Shown here piece after piece: positions 42,981 through 50,990 of a stretch of DNA of 64,000 nucleotides (position 1 is the stretch's first letter; every line of letters starts with the position of its first letter). Both the position numbers and the translations under genes were made by a program. The notes below the pieces were generated by a model, which was given only the letters and a program-made list of their open reading frames with translations, was not told the origin of the DNA and did no database searches. Source of the DNA: Kineothrix sp. MB12-C1 (GTDB lineage Bacteria > Bacillota > Clostridia > Lachnospirales > Lachnospiraceae); contig NZ_CP132957.1 in NCBI RefSeq assembly GCF_030863805.1, forward strand, positions 620,001 to 684,000. The letters are read 5' to 3'.

Positions 42981-43006
42981 CACCACACCTCTTATCTTTC
43001 TCGCAA

Positions 43007-43795
43007 CTACTTTATTCCTAATCCAAAGGAGGCAACTAACATAATGGCTATCTCGCATAACAAGGTGAAGTATCCAGAGGTATCTCCGGTAATTCCTCCG
43101 AATTCCTTCGTACATTTCTGTCTATAATAGAAAAGAAGAAGGATACATGCGAAAAGAGCTGCTACACCTATTTTTCCTGCGAAGAAGATCATGATACCCC
43201 CGCATAGCAACAGCTGCAGATATAGAAGTATCCGTACTGCTGTCTTTTGCGCACTACCGGAAAAGGTATATAATAATCCATCCTTTTTTGCACAGGAAAA
43301 GGTTACCACGCTAATTCCGCTAAGAATCCGGGAAAGGTAAAAGCCTGCCGCTACGATCACCATCGCTTCTTTTCCCTCTATTTCCATATAAGCACCGATA
43401 TAAATGAAATAATAAACAAGGGTGCCGATAACAGCAAAAGCACCGATATGTGCATCTTTTAATATTGCGAGCCTTTTTTCCTTATCTTGATAAGAGGAAA
43501 GAGCATCCATCGTATCCATATATCCATCCAAATGAATTCCTCCCGAGAGTAAGATAGGAAGCGCAGTTCCGATAAGAACAAAACAACCTCTGCTTATTCC
43601 TTTGTTCTCGCAAAGCAAGCTCCAGGAAAATACAACTGCTCCTATCACAATCCCTACCAAAGGAAAGAAAGCAATCATATATTTCATCTCCCTTTCCTTC
43701 CATTCAAACTGCGGAACCGGTATCCCCGAAAACATAGAAAAAGCAATTACTATCGATTTCAATATGAACATCCAATTAACCATGCCTTTCCACAT
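43007..43795 (-). CDS. cobS: Adenosylcobinamide-GDP ribazoletransferase (cobalamin synthase)
   Basis: A 262-residue polytopic membrane enzyme that joins alpha-ribazole(-phosphate) to adenosylcobinamide-GDP. IAFSMFSGIPVPQFEW at the start, SGGIHLDGYMDTMDALSSYQDKEKRLAILKDAHIGAFAVIG (the DxxxD metal site) and GGITGDTSGYFTLLCEIAIML near the end are diagnostic. The ATG at 43795 overlaps the cobU stop as TAATG and has AAGGGTG six bases upstream, which decides it over two later ATGs. Confidence 0.95.
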   Translation of the reverse strand: MWKGMVNWMFILKSIVIAFSMFSGIPVPQFEWKEREMKYMIAFFPLVGIVIGAVVFSWSLLCENKGISRGCFVLIGTALPILLSGGIHLDGYMDTMDALSSYQDKEKRLAILKDAHIGAFAVIGTLVYYFIYIGAYMEIEGKEAMVIVAAGFYLSRILSGISVVTFSCAKKDGLLYTFSGSAQKTAVRILLYLQLLLCGGIMIFFAGKIGVAALFACILLLFYYRQKCTKEFGGITGDTSGYFTLLCEIAIMLVASFGLGIK

Positions 43796-44328
43796 TATTT
43801 CACCCTTATCGGTATACCCACTACCACTTCGATCACCTGATCTGCAATTCCGGAAATCCTTCCGTTTACTCTGCCGAGCAACTCCATATACTGAATTGTC
43901 ATTTCATCATATCCGCCGCCATCTTCAAATACATTATTTGTTACGATAACCAGGTGCTTTGCCGCTGCCGCCAATTGTTCTATCCCACTTACGATACGTT
44001 GCTCAATCTGCGTGATATCCCCTTCTCTTCCTTCACCCTTTGTAAACATCTCATTTGCTATCAGGTTAGACATACATTCCAGAAGAATGGCTGAAGATTT
44101 CTCAATTTGATTTGTTACTTCCCCAATATCCATCGGCTGTTCTATTGTAAGGAACCCTCTCCCCTCTCTCTGTCTCCTATGCCTGTACACCTTGTTCCGC
44201 CCTTCTTCATCATAGACCTGCATAGTTGCCAGATAATAGACGGGGACGGTCTCCGCAAGAGATAATATCTTCTGTTCCGCATAAGCAGACTTCCCACTTC
44301 CGCTGCCGCCAAATATAACAATTACCAT
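43795..44328 (-). CDS. cobU: Adenosylcobinamide kinase / adenosylcobinamide-phosphate guanylyltransferase
   Basis: A 177-residue CobU. The P-loop GGSGSGKSAYAE is at residues 7-18, followed by YLATMQVYDEEGRNKVYRHRRQREGRGFLTIEQP, the region with the guanylylated histidine. The later motif that is normally NEVGxGIVP reads VTNNVFEDGGGYDEMTIQYMELLGRVN here, an unusual divergence. CobU phosphorylates and then guanylylates adenosylcobinamide. GGGG stands before the ATG at 44328; the upstream extension is unlikely. Confidence 0.9.
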   Translation of the reverse strand: MVIVIFGGSGSGKSAYAEQKILSLAETVPVYYLATMQVYDEEGRNKVYRHRRQREGRGFLTIEQPMDIGEVTNQIEKSSAILLECMSNLIANEMFTKGEGREGDITQIEQRIVSGIEQLAAAAKHLVIVTNNVFEDGGGYDEMTIQYMELLGRVNGRISGIADQVIEVVVGIPIRVK

Positions 44329-44376
44329 TTTTATCCCCCATGCCCGTCTCAGCGGACTCAAAATCAATTATAATCC

Positions 44377-45438
44377 CTATAAAAAGCGCCTATATGCTCT
44401 TACACCGATGTCCTGAAAGCCTGTATGACCCTTATATACCGAAAGGGCAATGTCCAAAAGCGAAAACATCATTACCGCTCCACTCCCTTCGCCGAGTGCC
44501 ATATCAGCGGTAATCACAGGATAAAGCCCTAATTCTTCCATTACCTTTTTAGCCGCCGGTTCTCTACTCATATGGGAGGGAATCAAGAATTCTTTTACTC
44601 CCGGCAGCATACGCTGGGCTGTTAAAGCGGCTACTGCACTGATAACACCGTCCACTACAATCGGAATATGAAACAGAGCACCACCGATAAAAACTCCTAC
44701 TAATCCTGCAATATCGAGCCCTCCTACCGCAGCCAGAATGCCAAGAGAATCCTCTTGTGATAATTGATGAGTTTTAAGCGCCTGTTCAATCACCTTCGTC
44801 TTATGCCGAAGACCTTCCTCGCTTAACCCTGCTCCTTTCCCTACCGTTTCCCTTACCGAGCATCCGAGAAGTGCAGAAGATACCGCTGCGCTGGTCGTTG
44901 TATTTCCTATCCCCATCTCCCCTGTGGCAAGAATCCGATATCCCTTTTCCTTGCACTCCTGCACTAGTTTAAGACCGATTTCCATCGCTTGTAGCGCCTC
45001 TTCCCTCGTCATAGCCGGAGCCTTTAAGAAATTTCTCGTTCCGTAGGCAACCTTCCTTGGCAAGATTCCTTCTATGCTCATTTCCCGATTGATTCCTATA
45101 TCCACCGGTATTACATCTGTACCTGCAATTTTTGCCATCCTGCATATGCTGCTCGTTCCTTCTGCCATACTAATTGCCACGCTGGACGTTACTTCCTGAC
45201 CGCTCTGGCTGATTCCTTCTTCCACAATACCGTTATCCGCACACATGACAATTACTGCTTTCTTGGAAATATCAATATCTTCGCTTTTTAAAATAGCTCC
45301 TATCCGTGCGGTAATTTCCTCAAACTGCCCAAGACCGTCCAAGGGCTTGGCAATATTATCCCATCGTTCCTTGATCATTTGCCTGATAGTATCATCCGGC
45401 TTATGAATATATAAACTCTGCCATTCCTTCTCTGTCAT
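44377..45438 (-). CDS. cobT: Nicotinate-nucleotide:dimethylbenzimidazole phosphoribosyltransferase
   Basis: A 353-residue CobT, which activates the lower-ligand base to its alpha-ribotide. RWDNIAKPLDGLGQFEEI, VIVMCADNGIVEEGISQSGQEVTSSVA, MGIGNTTTSAAVSSALL and DMALGEGSGAVMMFSLLDIAL (with the catalytic glutamate) are diagnostic. It follows cbiP by 9 bp. No bza or blu lower-ligand synthesis genes are in the window. Confidence 0.96.
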   Translation of the reverse strand: MTEKEWQSLYIHKPDDTIRQMIKERWDNIAKPLDGLGQFEEITARIGAILKSEDIDISKKAVIVMCADNGIVEEGISQSGQEVTSSVAISMAEGTSSICRMAKIAGTDVIPVDIGINREMSIEGILPRKVAYGTRNFLKAPAMTREEALQAMEIGLKLVQECKEKGYRILATGEMGIGNTTTSAAVSSALLGCSVRETVGKGAGLSEEGLRHKTKVIEQALKTHQLSQEDSLGILAAVGGLDIAGLVGVFIGGALFHIPIVVDGVISAVAALTAQRMLPGVKEFLIPSHMSREPAAKKVMEELGLYPVITADMALGEGSGAVMMFSLLDIALSVYKGHTGFQDIGVRAYRRFL

Positions 45439-45447
45439 ATGGTCACC

Positions 45448-46947
45448 TCACGCCTGTTCCAACAAACGATAAATATAATCCATATCCAGGCTTTTTCTCA
45501 GTTCATCTGCCAACTTATCGTACTGCCTTTCCTTAAAAGCAGCGTAGTCCCTTATGCCATCGCTTTCGTCATAGGCAATCCCCTTTTTCTCCGCGAGCGC
45601 CTTTATGACTGCAAAGGCTATTTCTCCATGATCGAAGACGCCATGTACATAGCTGCCATATACATTCTCCTTGTAAACACCGTCCACCTTATATCCACCA
45701 CTTTCTTTATCTGCAAGAAGGCTAAGAGAATTCCTTTCGTTCCCTTTGCTGACTCCCATATGTATCTCATATCCGGCGATTTCCCTTCCTGAAAGCGTTG
45801 AGAGTACGCCCTTAACCTCTTGAAATTTTCCCACTACTTGTGTTCTCGTTTTCTCCCGTTTTAACTCGGTTTCTATTGCCAGTAATTCCAATCCGCGCAT
45901 ACTGCCTCCTTCTTCCACCGAAAAAGGATCTGTAATCTTTTCTCCTAGCATTTGATATCCTCCGCAGATACCGAAGATAACGCTGTCTCCTACCCTTTTT
46001 TTCACTGCAGCTTCCAGACCATTTTGACGCATCCAGCATAAATCGCCCATTGTATTCTTACTTCCCGGAAGTATAATCATATCCGGCCCTCCAAGCTCCT
46101 TCGCACTTTTCACATATCTTAGGGAAACACCGGAAAACTGTTCAAAGATATCGAAATCTGTGAAATTAGAGATTCTGGGAAAACGAATCACTGCGATGTC
46201 AATCGGGCAAGTATCTCTTTTGTCAAAACGAGTGCTTAAGCTGTCCTCATCCTCTATTGCGATATTCATATACGGTATTACACCGACAACTGGTCTGCCC
46301 CCCTTTTCTTCCAACATCTCTATACCCGGATCCAGAATAGACTTATCACCGCGAAACTTATTGATAATCAGCCCTTTCACTCGTGCTTTCTCATCTTCCT
46401 CTAACAGCATCATCGTACCGAGAAGCTGTGCGAATACCCCTCCCCGATCGATATCTCCTACCAATAATACAGGAGCGTCCACCAGTTTTGCCAATCCCAT
46501 ATTCACGATGTCATTTTCCTTTAGATTGATTTCCGCCGGACTACCGGCTCCTTCCATAACAATGATTTCCGCCGTCTCCTCCAACTTTTTATAGGCTTCC
46601 TTTATAACAGGGATCAACTCCTTTTTATAGGTGAAATAATCCCTTGCCGCCATATTCCCTATTACTTCTCCATTTACAATGACCTGTGATCCGGTATCGT
46701 TCGTAGGTTTTAATAAGATAGGATTCATGCAGACAGACGGCTCAATACCTGCTGCCTGTGCCTGTATCACCTGCGCCCGTCCCATTTCCAGGCCATCTTT
46801 CGTAATATAGGAATTGAGCGCCATGTTCTGGGACTTGAAGGGAGCCACGGAATAACCGTCCTGTGCAAATATCCGGCATAGGCCTGCTACTAACAGACTC
46901 TTTCCCGCGTTGGACATCGTACCTTGTATCATGATTGATTTAGACAT
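45448..46947 (-). CDS. cbiP: Cobyric acid synthase
   Basis: A 499-residue glutamine-dependent amidase for the b, d, e and g side chains. The N-terminal ATPase has [21 protein letters not shown] (residues 5-25), [14 protein letters not shown] and [13 protein letters not shown]; the C-terminal amidotransferase has [20 protein letters not shown] (Cys328) and [10 protein letters not shown]. The ATG at 46947 has GGAGG seven bases before it; that GGAGG can be masked by a hairpin (46955-46981) below the riboswitch. It is the first gene of the cobalamin cluster. Confidence 0.96.
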   Translation of the reverse strand: MSKSIMIQGTMSNAGKSLLVAGLCRIFAQDGYSVAPFKSQNMALNSYITKDGLEMGRAQVIQAQAAGIEPSVCMNPILLKPTNDTGSQVIVNGEVIGNMAARDYFTYKKELIPVIKEAYKKLEETAEIIVMEGAGSPAEINLKENDIVNMGLAKLVDAPVLLVGDIDRGGVFAQLLGTMMLLEEDEKARVKGLIINKFRGDKSILDPGIEMLEEKGGRPVVGVIPYMNIAIEDEDSLSTRFDKRDTCPIDIAVIRFPRISNFTDFDIFEQFSGVSLRYVKSAKELGGPDMIILPGSKNTMGDLCWMRQNGLEAAVKKRVGDSVIFGICGGYQMLGEKITDPFSVEEGGSMRGLELLAIETELKREKTRTQVVGKFQEVKGVLSTLSGREIAGYEIHMGVSKGNERNSLSLLADKESGGYKVDGVYKENVYGSYVHGVFDHGEIAFAVIKALAEKKGIAYDESDGIRDYAAFKERQYDKLADELRKSLDMDYIYRLLEQA

Positions 46948-46954
46948 AAAAAAA

Positions 46955-47005
46955 CCTCCATGCCACAAACGGACATAGAGGAAAAAAAGACATAGGAGAA
47001 CCTAT
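46955..47005 (-). promoter_or_regulatory. Expression platform of the cobalamin riboswitch
   Basis: Directly before cbiP, CCTCTATG (complement of 46974-46981) can pair over eight positions with CATGGAGG (complement of 46955-46962), which contains the ribosome site. Upstream of it a 5-bp stem ATAGG/CCTAT (46992-47005) is followed by a run of seven T, a weak terminator-like hairpin. The first suggests translational control, the second possible transcriptional control. Confidence 0.55.
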
Positions 47006-47049
47006 CCCTTATCTATTCCAGACCAATTACTCGTGGCTGTACTATTCTT

Positions 47050-47218
47050 CATCTAAGGCAGGTCTCCTGACTAAAAGATTATCGCTAACGGCAGCCTTCC
47101 CAATGTTGCATCAGTGGCGTTTTGCCGTAACTCCCTTATCACAGTGACGAGTTCGTACAGGATTTGCACCTGTTTCCCTTTTCACCGAAATGAGTCTGCG
47201 CTCATTCCGGCACCTTAA
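47050..47218 (-). ncRNA. Cobalamin (adenosylcobalamin) riboswitch
   Basis: On the minus strand the classical order of conserved elements is visible: GGTGCC at the 5' end, GGGAAACAGGTGCAAATCC, CACTGTGA, GCCACTGATGC, TGGGAAGGC and the B12 box AGTCAGGAGACCTGCCT (complement of 47056-47072). This is a full aptamer. It binds a cobalamin and lowers expression of the synthesis and cobalt-uptake genes downstream, starting with cbiP. Confidence 0.95.
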
Positions 47219-47464
47219 ATGGATATAATTTGATTTATGAATCTTATGATACTATAGTTTATTTACTTTTACCAGCTTTTTTTGCCGGATACTAAGCCCG
47301 ATAAGAGGATACAAGCAAAACCTCAGAAGTTTTTTCTACGCCATACTCAAGTTTATTCTTTATTTAATTCACTCAAACCATGGAAAAAAATACTTAATAT
47401 TGCATAAACTTTATTATAATTTAAGGAGTATTTTATAAGTTATTTACGAACTGTAATTTTTGTA

Positions 47465-47493
47465 TTGCCATATCACTCATTCCATATTATGAT
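47465..47493 (+). promoter_or_regulatory. Candidate amt promoter
   Basis: TTGCCA (47465-47470) and TATGAT (47488-47493) with a 17-bp spacer. It would start transcription near 47500, giving a leader of about 260 nt that includes the terminator hairpin at 47582-47611. Confidence 0.5.
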
Positions 47494-47581
47494 TAATCGA
47501 AAGAACTTCTGTATGAAAGTAATTCCATACCGTCGCTTCTTCGCTCGAGCAAATTAAATATCGATAGTTTATAAAAGCAAA

Positions 47582-47611
47582 GGCGCTGTCCATATGGATA
47601 GCGCCCTTTTT
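47582..47611 (+). terminator. Intrinsic terminator in the amt leader
   Basis: GGCGCTGTCC pairs with GGATAGCGCC (one mismatch, G opposite A) around ATAT, followed by CTTTTTT. It lies between the candidate promoter and the amt start, so expression of amt would need read-through or a second promoter. Confidence 0.7.
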
Positions 47612-47758
47612 AATTCTATGGAAATGCCTTGTGGCACGAAAAGACAACGCTTTTTTCCTATAGAATTAAAACTCTCCGTGCAGAATGCGCAACTCGCGGA
47701 GATAAGAATTGCCGTAAACGGCACCACTCTCACGTTCTTAATTCAAGGAGGATATTTT
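47612..47758 (+). ncRNA. Candidate structured 5' leader of amt
   Basis: Three consecutive helices can form between the terminator and the ribosome site: TAATTCTATGG with CCTATAGAATTA (about 47611-47669, containing a GCC-TTGT-GGC hairpin), CTCCG with CGGAG (about 47675-47702), and TAAGAA with TTCTTA enclosing GCCG-TAAA-CGGC (about 47703-47742). AAGGAGG follows at once. I do not recognise a known RNA class. Confidence 0.45.
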
Positions 47759-49471
47759 ATGAATCAAGTTGTTGAAGCAGTAAATAGCGTAGTCTTTCCC
47801 ATATGGTTTCTAATCGGTGCTGCATTAGTATTTTTCATGCAATCCGGCTTTGCGATGGTCGAAACCGGATTTACACGCGCTAAAAATGCGGGCAATATCA
47901 TTATGAAAAACCTGATGGACTTTTGTATCGGTACAGTAGTATTTGTCCTTTTGGGATTCAGCCTGATGATGTCCGAAAATTATTTATTCGGATTAATCGG
48001 CATTCCTAATTTTCAGATTTTTACTAATTTTTCCGAATTTAATTTTTCAAGCTTTGTATTTAATTTAGTTTTCTGTGCTACGGCGGCTACTATTGTGTCC
48101 GGTGCTATGGCCGAAAGAACCAAATTCTCTTCTTACTGTATCTATAGCGCAGTAATCAGTCTTTTGGTATATCCGATAGAAGCCGGCTGGATATGGAACA
48201 GCCAGGGCTGGCTCTTTAATATGGGTTACATCGATTTTGCCGGTTCTTCCGCTATTCATATGGTGGGCGGTATCTCCGCTTTCATCGGCGCTGCCATTCT
48301 CGGACCTCGTATCGGTAAATACACTATCGATGCAAAAACCGGTAAAAAGATCGCCAAAGCGATTCCCGGCCATTCGATAACTTTAGGAGCTCTTGGCGTA
48401 TTTATCCTTTGGTTCGGTTGGTATGGATTCAACGGTGCTGCCGCTACAAGCGTAGAACAGCTCGGTTCCATCTTTCTGACTACCACTCTTTCTCCGGGAA
48501 TCGCGACTGTAGTAACTATGTGCTTTACCTGGATAAAAAACGGCAAACCGGACGTTTCCATGTCCTTGAACGGATCTCTGGCCGGTCTTGTAGCCGTTAC
48601 TGCCGGATGTGCCAACGTCGATGCTTTGGGTTCATTGATCATCGGTGCTGTTGCAGGTATCCTGGTCGTTGTCGCTGTCGAGTTCATCGATATCAAGCTT
48701 CATGTGGATGATCCTGTAGGTGCGGTAGCAGTCCATGGTGCTAACGGCATTTGGGGAACCTTGGCTGTCGGTCTTTTCGCCACAGACAAAGCTCCCGGCG
48801 CAGCAGTGAACGGATTATTTTATGGAGGAGGCTTCTATCAGCTTAGCATACAGATTTTAGGAATTGTATCAATCGCACTCTGGACTGCCGTTACTATGGT
48901 CGTTATCTTTTGGGCTATCAAAAAGACTAATGGACTTCGCGTTTCTTCCGCAGAAGAAATTCAGGGACTCGACTTACCGGAACATGGTTTGGTAAGCAGC
49001 TATGCCGACTTCATGATCGCTCCTCCCACTTCCGGCATAGATGATGCAGCATCTAAAGCAGAGATCGTTCCTCCTGAGGTAGCAATACCTGTGAAGAACA
49101 CATCCAGCGGTTCTTCCAAGCTCACTAAAGTGGATATCATCACTAATCAGAATCGCTTCGCACTGCTGCAAAACCGCCTCGACAACATTGGTATTACCGG
49201 AATCACTGTGACCAACGTTCTCGGATACGGTATGCAGAGAGGATATCAGCAGATATACAGGGGCGTTCCCGTAGAAGCACAGCTTCTCCCTAAAATTAAA
49301 TTGGAAATCGTTATCAGTAAAGTACCCGTGGACCTCTTAGTTAAGACGATAAAGGAAGCGCTTTATACAGGCAATGTAGGCGATGGTAAAATTTTTATTT
49401 ATGATGTAGAAAATGTTATCAAAGTAAGAACCGGCGAAGAAGGATATGACGCATTGCAAAATGAAGAATAA
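47759..49471 (+). CDS. amt: Ammonium transporter fused to a C-terminal PII signalling domain
   Basis: A 570-residue fusion. Residues 1-395 are an Amt channel with about eleven membrane spans and the pore twin-histidines His167 (AIHMVGG) and His326 (AVHGANGIWG). A linker of about 60 residues leads to a complete PII/GlnK domain (455-563): KLTKVDIITNQNRF, a T-loop with Tyr500 at the uridylylation-site position (QQIYRGVP), and the ATP-binding GDGKIFIYDVE. Separate GlnK proteins normally plug Amt when nitrogen is plentiful; here the regulator is tethered. AGGAGG precedes the ATG at 47759; an in-frame upstream extension covers leader RNA. Monocistronic, with its own terminator. Confidence 0.94.
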   Translation: MNQVVEAVNSVVFPIWFLIGAALVFFMQSGFAMVETGFTRAKNAGNIIMKNLMDFCIGTVVFVLLGFSLMMSENYLFGLIGIPNFQIFTNFSEFNFSSFVFNLVFCATAATIVSGAMAERTKFSSYCIYSAVISLLVYPIEAGWIWNSQGWLFNMGYIDFAGSSAIHMVGGISAFIGAAILGPRIGKYTIDAKTGKKIAKAIPGHSITLGALGVFILWFGWYGFNGAAATSVEQLGSIFLTTTLSPGIATVVTMCFTWIKNGKPDVSMSLNGSLAGLVAVTAGCANVDALGSLIIGAVAGILVVVAVEFIDIKLHVDDPVGAVAVHGANGIWGTLAVGLFATDKAPGAAVNGLFYGGGFYQLSIQILGIVSIALWTAVTMVVIFWAIKKTNGLRVSSAEEIQGLDLPEHGLVSSYADFMIAPPTSGIDDAASKAEIVPPEVAIPVKNTSSGSSKLTKVDIITNQNRFALLQNRLDNIGITGITVTNVLGYGMQRGYQQIYRGVPVEAQLLPKIKLEIVISKVPVDLLVKTIKEALYTGNVGDGKIFIYDVENVIKVRTGEEGYDALQNEE

Positions 49472-49486
49472 CAGAAATGATGAAAT

Positions 49487-49530
49487 GCCCGGAAAATTGT
49501 TAGCCGACAATTCTCCGGGCGTTATTTCTT
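49487..49530 (+). terminator. Intrinsic terminator after amt
   Basis: GCCCGGAAAATTGT (49487-49500) pairs with ACAATTCTCCGGGC (49507-49520) with one bulged base, loop TAGCCG, followed by GTTATTTCTT. Lies 15 bp past the stop. Confidence 0.75.
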
Positions 49531-49547
49531 CTCTCTTTCAAGTCATC

Positions 49548-49862
49548 TTATTTCCTTCGAATCGGTCCACTATAGGATGCGATTCCTCCCAGGTTTTCCA
49601 CTTGATATCCCTGTTTTTTTAACCAGGAACATGCCTGTGCACTTCTGCCTCCGCTCTGGCAATATACGAATAGCGGGCTCTCCTTACTGTATTTAATGGT
49701 TTCTATTCTATTAAGAGGAACATTCAAACTATGCGGAATATTTCCTGCAGCGAATTCTTCTTTCGTCCTTACATCTATCAAAATCGCTCCCTGCGTATTC
49801 TTAAATCTTTCCACCCCTTCATTAATGCTGCCGCCGGCACGGAATAAATCAAAAAGTCCCAT
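49548..49862 (-). CDS. Rhodanese-like domain protein
   Basis: A 104-residue single-domain rhodanese. AILIDVRTKEEFAAGNIPHSLNVPL is the N-terminal rhodanese motif; the active-site loop is FVYCQSGGRSAQA with the sulfur-carrying cysteine at about 72, ending with the NLGGIASYSGPI block. A short MGLFDLFRAGGSINEGV precedes it, common in Clostridial members. Such proteins transfer sulfane sulfur; acceptor unknown. AAAAGGAG stands seven bases before the ATG at 49862. Single gene, convergent with amt. Confidence 0.88.
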   Translation of the reverse strand: MGLFDLFRAGGSINEGVERFKNTQGAILIDVRTKEEFAAGNIPHSLNVPLNRIETIKYSKESPLFVYCQSGGRSAQACSWLKKQGYQVENLGGIASYSGPIRRK

Positions 49863-50040
49863 ATTACTCTCCTTTTCCTTCTTAGTCAGGCGATTGAAAA
49901 AGTCATAGTTTTGCAATCGTCCGTCTTTCTTATGTTTGGTGTGATTAAAATATAGCACACTTATCTTGCTTTCTCAGTGACCTTATCACATACATCATAT
50001 ATTTTCTTATCCTTTATGCTTCGTTTTTGTATAAAGATTA

Positions 50041-50910
50041 TCATTGCTTCATAATATGAGTTTTAACGGCAGCAATAAAATCTTTTAAGTTTTTTGAAAT
50101 CCACTTATCCCTATGATATATGAGCTGTGATGCAATTTTATAGTTTGTCACATAGTTAATTTTGACCAGCTCATTATTGTCTAATTCTTTTTGTACTGCT
50201 AATTGCGGAAGAACGCATACTCCAAGTCCGCTGAGTACCGTCTGTTTTATTACTTGCAGGCTGCTTGTCTCGAGAACAATTTGGGGTGTTATGGAAGCTT
50301 CCAGCAAATCTTTTTCAAACATTTTCCGATAACAGCATTCCTTTCCTGTGAAAATCAGAGGAATATTAGAGAAATCCTCAATTGTTACTTTCGGATTTTT
50401 TGCAAGCGGATATTCTGGGATGGAAAAAGCACAAATAGTTTCTTCAATTTGTAATTCAGTAATTATTGAAGGGTTACGCACAGGTACATCTAGAGTAAAT
50501 GCAATATCGATTGTGTTATTGGTAAGTAAGGGGATAAAATCAGCCGTATCCAAAACATTTAAATATAATTCGACATAGGGATGCTCTATCTGGTACGCCT
50601 TTATAATCTCGGGAAGCCTATAAATACATACCGATTCCGATGCACCAATAGTAATACGTCCATAATCATTTTTATTAATAAACTTTTTCTTTAAATCATT
50701 TGATAAATTAAGTATTTGCCTGGCATAAACTATCAATTCTTCTCCCTCCGAAGTAAGAGAAATATTTTTACCAATACGCTCAAAAAGCCTCACACCCAAT
50801 TCTTCTTCTAATTGTTTTATTTGGGTCGTAACATTGGATTGTGCATAGTGAAGATATTCAGCAGCTCTGGTAAAATCTCCATTTATAAAATAAGTTTCTA
50901 AATAAATGGT
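50041..50910 (-). pseudogene. LysR family regulator with damaged 5' end
   Basis: The frame from 50910 to 50041 encodes most of a LysR protein: FTRAAEYLHYAQSNVTTQIKQLEEELGVRLFER (recognition helix region), a linker helix, and the effector domain (TIGASESVCIYRLPEI, SGLGVCVLPQLAV). However the N-terminal helix is shortened (LETYFINGDFT where the family has about four more residues) and the frame opens after a TAA with no ATG, GTG or TTG and no ribosome site; only an ATT at 50907 fits. The first standard start is a TTG at 50799, after the DNA-binding helix. Probably a recent pseudogene; an ATT start is the alternative. Confidence 0.65.
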
Positions 50911-50938
50911 TTATATTATGTTCCAATTAAGTTATAAT
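50910..50938 (+). promoter_or_regulatory. Candidate popT promoter
   Basis: TTTATA (50910-50915) and a perfect TATAAT (50933-50938), spacer 17 bp, about 50 bp before the popT ATG. It begins at the 5' end of the decayed LysR frame, the usual divergent arrangement. Confidence 0.5.
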
Positions 50939-50990
50939 ACAAGGGTCGTATCTTTAATAGATAAATAATTACATAGTTAAGGAGCAAGTT

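Noticed and set aside
47500-47611. ANTAR target (two hexaloop hairpins) upstream of amt
   Set aside because: The terminator loop is ATAT and no neighbouring hairpin with the expected six-base loop pattern could be formed by eye.
47594-47758. N-terminal extension of the amt frame from 47594
   Set aside because: It would translate the terminator hairpin and structured leader; AGGAGG directly before the ATG at 47759 and the Amt family start decide against it.
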